In this document: piece after piece, positions 1 through 11,328 of the stretch
Layout: each line of letters starts with the position of its first letter
How positions within the stretch are numbered: the first letter of the stretch is position 1
Assembly (NCBI GenBank): GCA_030533445.1
Contig: CM060082.1
Span: forward strand, 40,766,817-40,830,816
DNA: 64,000 bases
Source of the DNA: Cyprinodon diabolis
Lineage: Eukaryota; Chordata; Actinopteri; Cyprinodontiformes; Cyprinodontidae
Direction of reading: 5' to 3'
Program-made: the position numbers and the translations under genes
Notes under the pieces: generated by a model
The model's input: only the letters and a program-made list of their open reading frames with translations
What the model was told of the DNA's origin: nothing
Database searches by the model: none

Positions 1-292
1 AAATGACTTTTGCATATTTTGTAATATAAATATTTTACAGGGCAGTAGCCTATTCATCCCCCAGTTTCAAAAGTCAACAGTTTGTAGAGTTTTTTTTTTT
101 TTTTAAATCAACCGTGACCTCATCATCTGGCTGGCTCCCCGATATGAATATTAAAGATGAAAAAGTCTTAGCCTATATGTCTGTACTGACCAGAACAGAG
201 ACTCAGCCTGAGACCTAAGCAGAACCATCAGTTATGACATCAGTTAAGCTGACTGTTGGCTTTTGTATTTCTCATACATCTTCACTGCTTTG

Positions 293-940
293 CAGATGCG
301 TCAAGTAACAAAGTTCAAATACTTAGTTACCTTACTTAAGTAGAAACTTTGGCTGTCTATACTTTACTGGAGTATTTATATTTTCATAACTTTTTACTTT
401 TACTACTTACATTTTAATTTGCAGCTTTCTCTACTTTCTACTCCTGATATCTTAAAAATAGACTCCTTAGTTTTCTTTCATTGATGCTCATTTTTGTTAT
501 GGACTGTTGGTATTTTACAAAAATAAAAACCATCAAAATCATTTGTTTCATCCACACAAATAATTTCTTTGTGCTTGGACTCGGTTCTGCACCAACTTTT
601 TGTTCACCACATGCTTAAATAAATACTTTCAAGCTGAGACAAAGTTAAATTTCACACGGTTGCCATTAATTATAAAACTAAGGAAATGAAGCATAAGGAA
701 GTTATCATCCAGAATTATAGAAAATTTGTATTTTAATAGGGTAGTGCAGTAAAGTTTCTGTCCTTAACATTTTTTCCTGTATTGCTTTTACTTTTATACT
801 TTAAGTAATTTTAAAAACATGTACTTTTACACTTTTACTTGAAAAGTTTAAGTTGAAACTAACTTCTACAAAAGGTTTTTAAAACAGTAGAATTTATACT
901 GCTATTTGAGTAATAAACATTAATACTTCTGACACCTCTG
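293..940. mobile_element. hAT-type MITE (AGTAAAAGT-rich family)
   Basis: The left end begins CAGATGCGTCAAG and the right end reads CTTCTGACACCTCTG, an imperfect terminal inverted repeat. The element is flanked by a perfect 8-bp direct repeat ctgctttg (285-292 and 941-948), the target size of hAT transposons. The interior is AT-rich with many TACTTTTACTT-like words and no transposase, so it is non-autonomous. A related element lies at 28879-29507. Most of its right side was later copied by the tandem duplication that starts at 461. Confidence 0.75.
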
Positions 941-2017
941 CTGCTTTGATAGAAAATACTGATTTTTGGTTTTGCATGAGGGCTGCATTTTTTTAAGAAG
1001 CTTTGTCACTACTGACATTCAGATACAGGCTGATGTTGGCAATATAGATCAAATACCAGTATTTTAATAAAAGGTGCATGGTGCAAAGGAAAAGGCATTT
1101 TTCTTTTTATTAGGCTGCATAAAAATGATAGAAGATGCAGTGCTTTCTCAGGATGGACCCAAGGGGCAGCAAGTACAATGAAAGGAGAAGGAGTCCTAAC
1201 ACTCAACCCTGTGGAACGCAATAAGGAAGAGGAGCATAGACTCCTTAGTTTTCTTTCATTAAAGCTCATTTTTGTTATGGACTGTTGTTATTTTAGAAAA
1301 ATAAAAACCATCAAATCATTTGCTTCATCCAGACAAATAATTTCTTTGTGCTTGGACTCGGTTCTGCACCAACTTTTTGTTCGCCACATGCTAAAATAAA
1401 TACTTTCAAGCTGAGACAAAGTTAAATTTCACACGGTTGCCATTAGTTATAAAACTAAGGAAATGAAGCATAAGGAAGTTATCATCCAGAATTATAGAAA
1501 ATTTGTATTTTAATAGTGTAGTGCAGTAAAGTTTTTGTCCTTAACATTTTTTTTCCTGCATTACTTTTACTTTTATACTTTAAGTAATTTTAAAAACATG
1601 TACTTTTACACTTTTACTTGAAAAGTTTAAGTCGACACTAACTTCTACAAAAGGTTTTTAAAATAGTAGAATTTATACTGCTATTTGAGTAATAAACATT
1701 AATACTTCTGACACGTCTGCTGCTTTGATAGAAAATATAGATTTTTGGTTTTGCATGAGGTCTGTATTATTTAAAGAAGCTCTGTCACTACTGACATTCA
1801 GATACAGGCCGGTATTGGCAATATAGATCAAATACCAGTATTTTAATAAAAGGTGCATGGTGCAAAGGAAAAATAATTTTTCTTTTTATTAGGCTGCATA
1901 AAAATGATAGAAAATGCAGTGCTTTCTCAGGATGGACCCAAGGGGCAGCAAGTACAAGGAAAGGAGAAGGAGTCCTAACACTCAACCCTGTGGAACCCCA
2001 TAAGGAATATGAGCAGA
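461..2017. repeat. Tandem duplication, two copies of about 778 bp
   Basis: 461-1238 and 1239-2017 align along their full length with scattered substitutions and small indels. Examples are the words starting at 488 and 1266 (ATTTTTGTTATGGACTG) and at 1012 and 1791 (TGACATTCAGATACAGGC). Both copies begin at ATAGACTCC, which suggests short homology at the breakpoint. The unit includes the right two thirds of the hAT MITE at 293-940 plus about 300 bp of flanking DNA, so the duplication is younger than the MITE. Short open frames in both copies are not conserved and look non-coding. Confidence 0.85.
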
Positions 2018-3971
2018 GCTAGATTCGTAGTTTCCATGTTTAACGCCAACACTTCTATCTAAATAATATCTAAAAATTTGAAACAAAGTCCAGTGGATTT
2101 TCTTTTAGAAGTTTTACGGAATGACTATGACCTGGATGACTGAGAATCTTCATCAGCATCTAAATATGTACTTTTTTTTCAGTCAAAACGAATTCTTGCT
2201 TTCTGTGTGTGGATTCTGGATTTTTTTTTTGGAACACAGTTTTACATGGAAGAACACACAACTGATGACAACTCATACGAGCATTTCAGACATCTTGCGC
2301 AATAATTCCTACAAGCAATAAAAGAATGTATTTTATCACTTTATTCTGCCTCATTCTTTATACTCAGATAAGGAGTGGAGTTAAAAGTTGTTCACTGATG
2401 GAGCAGATATTTAAGTTGGTCAGCCCTGAACAAGCTAAAAAAAAAAAAGTTTCCGATGGCAATCAACAGTGAATACCCTGGTGAACTTCCACATCATCTA
2501 AACAATGTGACTAGAGAAACCACTGATAAATAAATAAAAAAAACATACTAACAAATCCTCAAGAGTTAAACATTGAAATTCCCTGGGATTTTCTTAATTG
2601 TATTGTTTACTATGGTCGGATCACATCTAACTAACTGTGACATTTATCTAGGAACAAAAGCAAACAACCCATAAGTAAAAGATTCATGTTTTTTTTTTGC
2701 TCTGTTTGAGAAAAGCACAGAGAAAACCCCAAACTGCCATGTCTGAGGATGCCAGCAGAAAACTTGAGAGAGGTTGAAATAAAATCCAAGAAAACCCCTG
2801 TCTTTAAAAAAAGCTTTACTAATAGCAGTCTCTTTAACTTGAATTAAAAATGACACAAATAGTGCTTAATCTTTTTTACTCTTTGATTTTGTTTCCATTA
2901 TGACTATTGCATTTTACAATGTCATTAAATATTATTCCTACTGAAAATATAAAAGAAGTCAAAAGTTCAGCCAAAAATGAGAAAATTGGCTTTATATTGG
3001 CCTTTCTCCCAGCACTGCTGTTTAGTAAGGACAGAGAACCACCCTTTCCACTTTCAATATATCTTGCTTGCAGGAAATACAGGAAGTTGATACAAACTTT
3101 TACAACTATTATAGATATTTTCACAGGGTTTCTACACATTTTTGTGTCACAACTTCCTACTTTTTCCAGCTATTGTTTTGAATAAGATTAAATTAAATTA
3201 TTCTTCCTTATTCCACAGAGGGATTCTTAAAGGAAAAGTCCGCTCATATTCAGAATTCAAACTTCTGAAAGTACTTTAAATATGAAATTATTACATACTG
3301 TTCAATAAATGATAAGTGTTTTTAATTAAGAGTATTTTCATTTGAATGCACTTTACTGGATTTTGACAATATGCGCTATCGGCTGTTGATCAAGTCCCAC
3401 TGCTGTATCTGGTGTTTCTCACTAAGCGCAATTATTAAAGCCATCTTGAAAACATTTTTAATTAAAATTTTGTCCACATATTACGTTTTTTTCCCTCCCT
3501 CTTCAAGTTGGCAAACCAACGACAAACCCGTGGTGGATCATTAATCAGAAAGGTGAAATAACAAATTTTTTTTCCCCTTTTACCAGATGTATTCCAGCAT
3601 CTCACTGGCATGCACGAGGGCATTTTCAGTTTCACTATAGCTCTTGTGAATTTCAATGGTGAAGTCCTCTGGAAATCTAAAATAATTGTTGTAGATTGCA
3701 GATGTGTCTAGTAGTTCCCATTGATTTTGCTTGTAAACCGGGGAGAATGCCGCTAGGCTTACCGCACTGTGACGTCACTGCCGGAAGATTACAGGAGGGA
3801 GGGGTTACCATATTTGGGCATAAATGGCCGCTCCCAGACTCAGTGATCGCGACTAAGATTATTGTTTGTTGTATTGATTAACGCTAAATTCATTAAATCA
3901 CCGCTAACGTATTAGTTTTAGGAATAAATAATGATCCGTTAATTATTCCTTGCTGATGTTGATGTTGAATT
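2018..3971. other. AT-rich sequence without recognised feature
   Basis: No gene, repeat with clear ends or RNA was recognised. There are short poly-A and poly-T runs. The stretch 3700-3870 is richer in GC than its surroundings and contains TGACGTCACTGCCGG, but no boundaries were found. Confidence 0.5.
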
Positions 3972-4054
3972 GGATGGATGGATGGATGGATGGATGGATG
4001 GATGGATGGATGGATGGATGGATGGATGGATGGATGGATGGATGGATGGATGGA
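3972..4054. repeat. (GGAT)n microsatellite
   Basis: An uninterrupted tetranucleotide array of about 20 units. GGAT/GATG arrays also form the 3' tails of Rex3-like LINEs in fish, but no LINE sequence adjoins this array. Confidence 0.95.
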
Positions 4055-5069
4055 GTCATTAACGTTCTTTCATTCTATACTTTTTCTTTCTTTGCTCTTC
4101 CGCACCAGGAAATACTGTTACTAAATCCCTCTTTCTGTACGTAAGGTCAATTTATTTGTTACCATATTTCTCACCAATCAGAAGCAATGAAAATGGGAAA
4201 AACACTCTGACATTACAGCCTAGGAGACGGAGCCTCCATGTCAACTAAATTAACATCCCCAAATCTTTCAGTCCTCTCACAGCCGGAGTCTGTCCCCCCT
4301 TAGACTCCCCTCTAGCTCTATTCTTCCAGGAAGAGACAAGAGAGGCTTTTAGCAGACAGATACAAGAGTTTATCTGCATCCCCATGTCTTGTATAAAGCC
4401 TTCAGTCTAATCAAAGACCACTAATGTCCTCACTTGATATAATGGTCATCCTTGTGCCTGAGGACATCTAAACACTCTGTCCCTCTTCACAAGCACACTT
4501 TGACTATTTACTGTACAGTCATGCTAAATGTCGCTGTCTGACCACAGACTCCACGAGGGTTTTGAAGATTCTCAGCCTGACCTGCTCTTCACATTTTCTT
4601 CTTCCTCATCTGTGCCCAATTCTTTGATTAATGCATGGCTCTCTTGATCCTACACCACCCTTTCTCTTCATCTTTCTTCATCCTTCTCAGCAACACAGCA
4701 GCTGCAGACATGACGGTATCCCACGCCATATCACAATGACGCCTGACCTCCTGCCTCTCCTCTCCATGTGCTAACCCTAGGACATGATGTTACCATAGCA
4801 GCAAGAACAGGACACCAGCTTATATCTTATCTTCTACTGCTCAAGGATAACACATTCCACTCTGTGGTAGTTTAAGTCACATTTCGGGGCCCCTCTGTGG
4901 CATGTCTAACCAGCTTCAAGCACTAAATAGATTTCCAGATTTGAATACTCTCATGTTTGCTTTTAGTTTGTACCATCTTTTGGTGAAAACTGACACTTTT
5001 CATTTGAAGCCGGAGTTCTGTCAAATGTACAGAGGGGTAATAAAAAAATCACAAAAGCAATGTTATTTG
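4055..5069. other. Sequence without recognised feature
   Basis: Mixed-composition unique-looking DNA. No coding stretch, splice-flanked exon or transposon end could be supported. Confidence 0.5.
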
Positions 5070-5689
5070 TACGGAAGAGGATTAGGGCCACTGAAAAAAA
5101 AAATGTTAACTATTTTTTACATTTTATTTCAGTTTAACATAGGAAAAAAGTCAGAATTCTGACTTTTTTCTCAGAATTCTGACTTTAATCTCAGAATTCT
5201 GACTTTAATCTCAGAATTCTGACTTTTTTCTCAGAGTTCTGACAGCTAACAAACATGTTAGCATCAAGCCATAGCCATGTCTGTTTTAGAGACTAGCTCT
5301 CTTGTTTTAATGACATTCTGCTCTTCCATTAATGAAATAGCATCATCGGGGACCCCTCGGGCACGTAAAAAGTTGCCTAATTCCGTAATTTTCCACCAAT
5401 GTGTCACTAGCCCTCTCAAACTACTCACATCTTTGACAGTGAAGCTGAGTGCTCCCACATCTCTACCTTTATGGTGCCCATCTACATTAAGATCCAACAT
5501 TTTGAGATCAAAGTCAGAATTCTGAGAAAAAAGTCAGAATTCTGAGAAAACAGAATTCTGAGAAAAAAAAGTCAGAATTCTGAGATCAAACTCAGAATTC
5601 TGACTTTTTTCCCATATTAAACTGAAATAAAATTAAAAAATCAATTAACTTTTTTTTTTTTTTTCCAGTGGCCCTAATCCTCTTCCGTA
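5070..5689. mobile_element. Palindromic MITE with AGAATTCTGA arrays
   Basis: The ends are inverted repeats: TACGGAAGAGGATTAGGGCC on the left and its complement at 5670-5689 on the right. A 6-bp direct repeat tatttg (5064-5069, 5690-5695) flanks them. Inside each arm is an array of the palindromic word TCAGAATTCTGA alternating with short A or T runs (5148-5242 and 5514-5610). The centre (about 5243-5513) is unrelated, coding-like sequence. A half copy of the same family lies at 41157-41299. Superfamily is not clear. Confidence 0.7.
5264..5500 (-). CDS. Coding-like insert in MITE, possible SAM-like fragment
   Basis: A 78-codon open frame occupies almost all of the unique centre of the palindromic MITE at 5070-5689. 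Its composition is protein-like, with segments such as LRGLVTHWWKITELGNFL and ARGVPDDAISLMEEQNV. This spacing of hydrophobic residues (short helix, FL..G, acidic turn, EE..) loosely resembles a sterile alpha motif, but the match is weak and by eye. The sequence is flanked on both sides by the AGAATTCTGA arrays, so it may be a captured exon piece or a remnant of the transposon's own gene. No promoter or splice evidence was found. Confidence 0.3.
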   Translation of the reverse strand: MLDLNVDGHHKGRDVGALSFTVKDVSSLRGLVTHWWKITELGNFLRARGVPDDAISLMEEQNVIKTRELVSKTDMAMA

Positions 5690-5695
5690 TATTTG

Positions 5696-6354
5696 AAACG
5701 CAAACTCAATGCGCATTTTTAAAGCTTTATGCGTCCAGATTCAATAGATAACAATGGTGTCTAGCAAGTTTTGTTCACTTTTTTTAAAACAAAATACAGC
5801 TTCAGAAAATTCGATTTTATCTCAATTTTATTTTTTAGGGACAGGATATTTATATAAAGAAGTCAACTTTAACAGACGGAACCAGGCTGGTTGAGCCGTA
5901 TACCAGTTTAGCAAACACCTAGCAAACTAAAAAAAGTAAGGCCAGAAAAAAATCCTGTAGTTGGCTAGGGGCATTGTCAACAGAAGAAAAAGCTGTATCT
6001 TGACAGCAAACTGCATATCTGAGTGAATAAAGTTACATATCCAAACAATAAACAATATTAACACAAGCCAGTATTCTATTTACTTTGCCGTACCTAGTAA
6101 GATGTGTCTGCTGCATAGAAGAGCATGTGGGCTCTGCTTTTACCAACAACTACAAGAGTTTTTTTTGTCTGGTAGTGGCAGCAGATATGCGATACAATTT
6201 CTAATTGTCTTTACCCTGTTCTTTCTGGCAACCACCAACTAAACAATAGACTGATTTAAAGTCCTGTAGCTGTAGCTGTAGCTTTGTTGGCTTCCTCCAA
6301 TGTCCATATGCTTTGCCTAAAGCACGGTAATGTAACTGTGATGTAAAGAAAAGG
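5696..6354. other. Sequence without recognised feature
   Basis: AT-rich DNA between two MITEs. No coding or repeat structure was recognised. Confidence 0.5.
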
Positions 6355-6409
6355 GTCTATACCAGGGGTGTCAAACTGGTTCCAGAAAGGGCAGTGTGGC
6401 TGCAGGTTT

Positions 6410-7006
6410 TGACATGATTTCAGATCAAGACTCTGGCGCAGCAGCAGTACGTACGACAGGAGAACTGAGTTTATTTGAAGGGTTTTTATTGTTCAGACTG
6501 GAAGCAGAGAAAACAGGAAACTCCAGAGCGGTGCCTCATTCTCAGGGCTTGGAAACAGGTTGAGGGGGAGCAACAGTGTCCACAGAGTGGGGGGGATGAA
6601 GACCTTGGAGTTACCAGGTTCTTTAGGCGTTGGAGGGTGGACAGGCAGATGAGCTCAGCTTTTGCGGATCTTGAAAGACAGCTCTTGGGGAGGAGTGGAA
6701 AGAACCGTTGAGGGAGGAACAGGACCCAGCCTTCAGCAGGAGGAAAACTAAAGAAAAACAGAGACAAGACTGGTAAGTAAGACTATCAGAACAAGTTCAA
6801 CTTAACTTGGAAGTCTTGAAGAGGGACCCAGTTACCACTGGTATAGGTAACCATCTGTTGTCTGCCTCAGGGAATCCACTCCTCTAAATACTGCTTGCTT
6901 GATTGTGGCTGATGAGTAACAGCTGGGAGCCTGGCACACCCTGAAAATGAAGGGGAGAAAACAGAAACAAAAAACTCCAAACCAAAGCAGCTCTGTGAAC
7001 ACAACA
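6410..7006 (-). repeat. 3' LTR of the sushi-type element
   Basis: 597 bp. In the sense direction it begins TGTTGTGTTCACAG and ends AAATCATGTCA. It lacks a 9-bp segment (TCACCTGCC or its shifted equivalent on the plus strand) that is present in the 5' LTR, and otherwise differs from it at six positions. Two AATAAA signals lie in sense orientation at 6485-6490 and 6470-6475, near the 3' end. Confidence 0.95.
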
Positions 7007-7018
7007 GTACCCCCCCTC
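7007..7018 (-). other. Polypurine tract of the sushi-type element
   Basis: In the sense direction GAGGGGGGG lies directly after the pol stop codon and three bases before the 3' LTR. This is the expected position for the plus-strand primer of reverse transcription. The tract begins inside or immediately after the TGA stop, so pol runs almost to the LTR. Confidence 0.8.
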
Positions 7019-10000
7019 TCAACGGACGCCACCTGGCGGACGACCAGAGGAAGAGGCAGAGCGACGCTCAAAATCCGAGATGAGGGAAGGGTCCAGGATG
7101 AAAGAGCGCGGCACCCAGGAACGCTCCTCAGGACCATAACCTGCCCAATCCACCAAGAACTGCTGCCCACGCCCCCTAGGGCGAACATCCACGATGCGCC
7201 GCACTGTAAAAGCAGGATGTCCATCAATGATCCGGGTGGGTGGAGGGGGCTTGGCAGGAGGGCACAAGGCACTTGACAGAACTGGTTTGATTTGTGAAAC
7301 ATGAAACACAGGATGAATGCGCAGATGAGATGGAAGGTTGAGACGGACAGTTGTGGGACTGATAACTGATTGGATGGTGAAGGGTCCCAGAAACCTAGGG
7401 GAGAGTTTCTTCTTGCAACCTTTGAGAGGAAAGTCCCTAGAGGAGAGCCAGACCTTTTGACCCACCGAGTAGTCTGGAGCTGGGATGCGTTTACGATCTG
7501 CAGTTCTTTTGTTCTGTGTTGCAGTGCGATTGAGTGCAGCCTTGGTCTGGTTCCAAATACGATGACAGTTCTTAAGATGAGATCTGACCGATGGAAGAAC
7601 TGTGTCCGGGAAGGAGGAAGGGAGTAAGGAAGGTTGGAAACCCAGAGATGCCTCAAATGGAGAGCGCCCTGTGGCAGCAGAAATATGGGAATTGTGGGCA
7701 TACTCTACCCAGGGTAGATGTATGCTCCAGGATGATGGATTGGAGGCACAAATGCAGCGAAGAGCATTTTCCAGCTCCTGGTTCAGCCTTTCACACTGAC
7801 CGTTAGTCTGTGGATGGTAACCAGAAGAAAGGCGGGATTTAGCTCCAAGAGCGGAGCAGAAATCTCTCCACACCTGGGAGACAAATTGTGGCCCCCGATC
7901 TGAGATTATCTCAGTAGGTATGCCATGGAGACGGAAGACGTGGAAAAACAACAGACGAGCAGTTTCAGAAGCAGATGGTAATTTCTTAAGGGCAATGAGA
8001 TGACTGGATTTTGAAAATCTGTCGATTATGGTCAGAATGGTTGTCTTATGGTTAGAGATGGGCAGACCAGTGACAAAATCAATGGCAATATGAGACCACG
8101 GTCTGCTGGGAATAGAGAGAGGTTGTAGCAGCCCTGAGGGAGGACGGTGAAGGTTCTTGTTCTGGGCACAGTTCAAGCAAGCAGCAACAAAGTCAGCTAC
8201 GTCTTTGTTAAGGGAAGGCCACCAAAAGTAGCGGCGGAGTAACCCTATGGTTCTGCTGACACCAGGGTGACAAGAGAAACGGGATGAGTGAGCCCACTGG
8301 ATGACCTGAGAACGAACAGACATAGGGACATAGAGGCGATTGGGAGGACCGCCTCCTGGATCAGGCTCATCTTTAAGAGCCCTTTGGATGAGAGTCTCAA
8401 GGTCCGAAGAAAGCCCCCCAACAGTGCAGGAGGGGGGAAGAATGGGTTGGGGAGATTCTGAAGGTTCGTCAGGAGAGCACTGACGTGACAGAGCATCTGC
8501 CTTCATATTGCGAGAACCTGGACGGTAGGTAATGTTTAGGTTGAACCTGGAGAAAAATAGAGTCCATCGGTATTGCATGGGGTCAAGTCGCTTGGCATTT
8601 TGAAGGTAAGATAAATTTTTATGATCTGTCCACACAATAACAGGGAGATCAGTTCCCTCTAGCCAGTGCCTCCATTCCTCAAGGGAAAGCTTAATGGCCA
8701 AAAGCTCTCGATCACCAATGTTGTAATTTCTCTCCGGAGGTGTAAACCGGCGGGAGAAGAAGGCACAGGGGTGCATCTTCTTGTCACGTTGGGATCTCTG
8801 AGAGAGGACAGCTCCAACCCCTGTATCAGAGGCATCCACCTCCAAGATAAACTGCTCTGAGGGGTCTGGGTGGATGAGAATGGGAGTTTGAGTAAACATC
8901 TGTTTTAGGTCAGTGAAGACCTTGTCTGCCTCGGGTGACCAGGAGAAGGTTCTCTTAGTGGAGGTGAGAGCTGTCAGGGGAGCAGCAATCAGACTGAAGT
9001 TCCTGATAAACCTCCTGTAAAAATTGGCAAAGCCCAGAAAACGTTGGAGCTGTTTCCTGGAGTCAGGAACCGGCCAGTCCACTACAGCTTGGAGCTTGGC
9101 TGTGTCCGTCTTCACCTGTCCAGCCTCAAAAACAAAACCAAGAAAGGTTATGGATGGCATGTGAAACTCACATTTCTCTGCTTTCACATACAGATGATTC
9201 TCCAAAAGTCTTTGCAAGACCTTTCGGACGTGTTCCTGGTGCTCTTTGGGGTCCTTAGAAAAGATCAGAATGTCGTCAATGTAAACAAAGACAAAAATGT
9301 TCAGGAAGTCCCTTAGAACGTCATTGACTAGGGACTGAAACACAGCTGGGGCGTTGCAAAGCCCAAATGGCATAACGAGGTATTCATAGTGACCAATGTG
9401 CGTTTTGAAAGCCATTTTCCACTCATCACCTTGACGAATTCGTACGAGATGGTACGCATTGCGAAGATCTAGTTTTGTGAAGATGGTAGCTTGTCGGACT
9501 GGTTCGAACGCAGAGGAAATGAGAGGAAAGGAATATTTATTTTTGATGGTGATTTGATTAAGCCCTCTATAATCAATACATGGACGGAGAGTCCCATCTT
9601 TCTTCTGTACGAAGAAAAAACCTGTTCCTAGAGGGGAAGACGACGGTCGAATGATGCCAGCATTGACGGAATCAGATATGTATTTTTCCATTGCTTCTCT
9701 CTCTGGTCTGGATAGGTTAAATAAACGGCTCAAAGGCAGAGGGGCCCCAGGTAAAAGATTAATGGCACAATCGGTCTGTGAGGAGGGAGAGAGAGCCAAT
9801 TCTTTACAGAAAACCCGCTGCAGATCGTGATATTCTGAAGGCAAATTGGCTAGATCTGGAGGAGTGGGTTCTGGGGGTGGAGAACTGGGTGGAAGAGCTG
9901 AATGAAGACACCTATTGAGGCATTTAGGATCCCATGACTCGATGCGTGACTGAGACCAGTTAATGTGTGGGTTGTGCTCCTTGAGCCAAGGGAAGCCCAG

Positions 10001-10363
10001 AACTATAGGAGAGTTCCTTGTAGGGAAGATAAAAAAAGATATGAGTTCATGATGATTGCCTGACGTTATGAATGTAATGGGTTTGGTTCGCTGTGTGACT
10101 GAATGGAGCGCACTACCATCTAGTGCAGAGACTGGAACCGGTGCAGGGAGATCCTCAAAAGGGATCTTGTACTGGTTGACGAGTTCAGGACTAATTAGAT
10201 TCTGTTCTGAACCAGAGTCAACAAGGGAGAGGACTGGATAAGTCTGATTATTGACACAAACAGTAGATGGGATAGAAAACCGGAGGTTATCTTTTAAGAA
10301 CTGCTTGCCCGCCAGTACCCCCAGAATTACTGGCGGGCTCTGGCTTTTGGTCGCACAGGGCAT
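7019..10363 (-). CDS. pol: Pol polyprotein of Ty3/Gypsy chromovirus
   Basis: An uninterrupted 1114-codon frame. Visible domains: aspartic protease (LVDSGS, residues 47-52); reverse transcriptase (LDLRNAY near 298 and YIDD at 361-364); RNase H (acidic residues in LEVDAS at 510, DRELLAI at 551 and WTDHKN at 580); integrase with an HHCC zinc finger (H692, H699, C729, C732) and the DDE triad D762, D822 and E858 with 35 residues between the last two; a GPF-like module near 991; and a C-terminal chromodomain (about 1050-1098, with VDWAGYG and SWVP). It makes and integrates the cDNA of the element. The first Met lies in the overlap with the gag end, and the frame is open back to about 10378. Pol is in the -1 frame relative to gag, so it is probably made by frameshifting as a Gag-Pol fusion rather than from this Met. 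YIDD instead of the commoner YVDD is a normal variant. No lesion was found. Confidence 0.95.
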   Translation of the reverse strand: MPCATKSQSPPVILGVLAGKQFLKDNLRFSIPSTVCVNNQTYPVLSLVDSGSEQNLISPELVNQYKIPFEDLPAPVPVSALDGSALHSVTQRTKPITFITSGNHHELISFFIFPTRNSPIVLGFPWLKEHNPHINWSQSRIESWDPKCLNRCLHSALPPSSPPPEPTPPDLANLPSEYHDLQRVFCKELALSPSSQTDCAINLLPGAPLPLSRLFNLSRPEREAMEKYISDSVNAGIIRPSSSPLGTGFFFVQKKDGTLRPCIDYRGLNQITIKNKYSFPLISSAFEPVRQATIFTKLDLRNAYHLVRIRQGDEWKMAFKTHIGHYEYLVMPFGLCNAPAVFQSLVNDVLRDFLNIFVFVYIDDILIFSKDPKEHQEHVRKVLQRLLENHLYVKAEKCEFHMPSITFLGFVFEAGQVKTDTAKLQAVVDWPVPDSRKQLQRFLGFANFYRRFIRNFSLIAAPLTALTSTKRTFSWSPEADKVFTDLKQMFTQTPILIHPDPSEQFILEVDASDTGVGAVLSQRSQRDKKMHPCAFFSRRFTPPERNYNIGDRELLAIKLSLEEWRHWLEGTDLPVIVWTDHKNLSYLQNAKRLDPMQYRWTLFFSRFNLNITYRPGSRNMKADALSRQCSPDEPSESPQPILPPSCTVGGLSSDLETLIQRALKDEPDPGGGPPNRLYVPMSVRSQVIQWAHSSRFSCHPGVSRTIGLLRRYFWWPSLNKDVADFVAACLNCAQNKNLHRPPSGLLQPLSIPSRPWSHIAIDFVTGLPISNHKTTILTIIDRFSKSSHLIALKKLPSASETARLLFFHVFRLHGIPTEIISDRGPQFVSQVWRDFCSALGAKSRLSSGYHPQTNGQCERLNQELENALRCICASNPSSWSIHLPWVEYAHNSHISAATGRSPFEASLGFQPSLLPSSFPDTVLPSVRSHLKNCHRIWNQTKAALNRTATQNKRTADRKRIPAPDYSVGQKVWLSSRDFPLKGCKKKLSPRFLGPFTIQSVISPTTVRLNLPSHLRIHPVFHVSQIKPVLSSALCPPAKPPPPTRIIDGHPAFTVRRIVDVRPRGRGQQFLVDWAGYGPEERSWVPRSFILDPSLISDFERRSASSSGRPPGGVR

Positions 10364-11328
10364 TGAGGAATGAAGTGGTCAGGGGATCCACAGTACAAAC
10401 AGCTGCCTGAGTTAATGCGTCGCTGGCGTTCCTCAGGGGTGAGACGAACGTGACTAATTTGCATTGGTTCCTGAGGTGGAAGGGGAGACGGATTAACAGG
10501 AGGTTGTGGCAGAGGAATCTCTGAACGAAATGTTGACTGTGAGGGCTGTGGCTTGAGTCTATTTCTTTCCCGCAATCTATTGTCGATGCGGATAGCTAAG
10601 GCAATCAGATAATCCAGAGTGTCTGGTTCATCCCGGCTAGCAAGCTCATCTTTGAGTTTTTTGCATAGGGCGTGAAGGAATGCTCCTTTAAGGGCAGGAG
10701 TGTTCCAGCCAGAATCGGCAGCAAGGGTCCGAAATTCGATCACTAATTCAGCTGCAGATCTATTGCCCTGCTTGAGAGTCCAAAGCTTCTTGGCTGCTTC
10801 TTCCTCACTAATTTTAGGACTGAATGTCTGTTTGAACAAATCCAAGAAATCATCATAGGAGCACTAATAGATCTTTTCTTCATCAATGATGGCTTCAGCC
10901 CATCTAAGAGCTTTGTCACGTAGTAAACCAATGATATAGGAAATCTTAGAAGCATCATCTGGAAACGACTGAGGGGACCTCCTGAACACTAGGGAGCACT
11001 GTAACACAAAACCTCTACACTTACCCAGTTCCCCCGAAAAGGGTTCTGGAGGTGGAGAGGCGGCGTCACGGAAAGCAGCAGGGGGGGGCTGAGCCACCGG
11101 AGCGGGAGACTGAGAAGGAGAAGCAGAAGCAGAGGATGAGGAAACAGGAAACTTGGCACTCAACTGTTGCACCTGATGAGAGAGCTGAGTAAGCGTCTGC
11201 AGAATTGAAGTCTGTTGTTGGGCCATACTAGTGATAGCATTTTCGTGATGCCCGAGAAGAATCCCCTGTTCGGATAAAGCCGTACGTAACGCGGCTGCAG
11301 AGTCGGTTTGGACAGATGGTTCTGACAT
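10327..11328 (-). pseudogene. gag: Gag of sushi-type element, one in-frame stop
   Basis: A 333-codon frame broken only by a TAG at 10864-10866 (codon 155). The part before the stop starts MSEPSVQTDSAAALR and contains a coiled-coil-like stretch (about residues 15-55) and the start of the capsid-like region. The part after it continues in the same frame through the capsid domain (LDLFKQTFSP) to a single CCHC zinc knuckle ([14 protein letters not shown]) near the C terminus. Gag packages the element RNA in virus-like particles. The ATG at 11326-11328 lies inside the LTR: the first two codons are the last six bases of the LTR. The stop could in principle be suppressed, but its position inside the capsid fold makes a recent nonsense mutation more likely. 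Confidence 0.85.
11312..11321 (-). other. Putative self-primer binding site
   Basis: In the sense direction the ten bases AACCATCTGT start one base after the 5' LTR. They are perfectly complementary to ACAGATGGTT at 11762-11771 in the same LTR, just where transcription is predicted to start. Tf1 and related sushi-type elements are known to prime minus-strand synthesis with the folded-back 5' end of their own RNA. Gag codons 3-6 overlap this site, so there is no room for a usual spacer with an 18-nt tRNA site. Confidence 0.7.

Noticed and set aside
3950..4144. Frame with repeated MDGW
   Set aside because: Translation of the (GGAT)n microsatellite.
7370..7627. Plus-strand open frames opposite pol
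   Set aside because: Shadows of the 1114-codon pol frame on the other strand.
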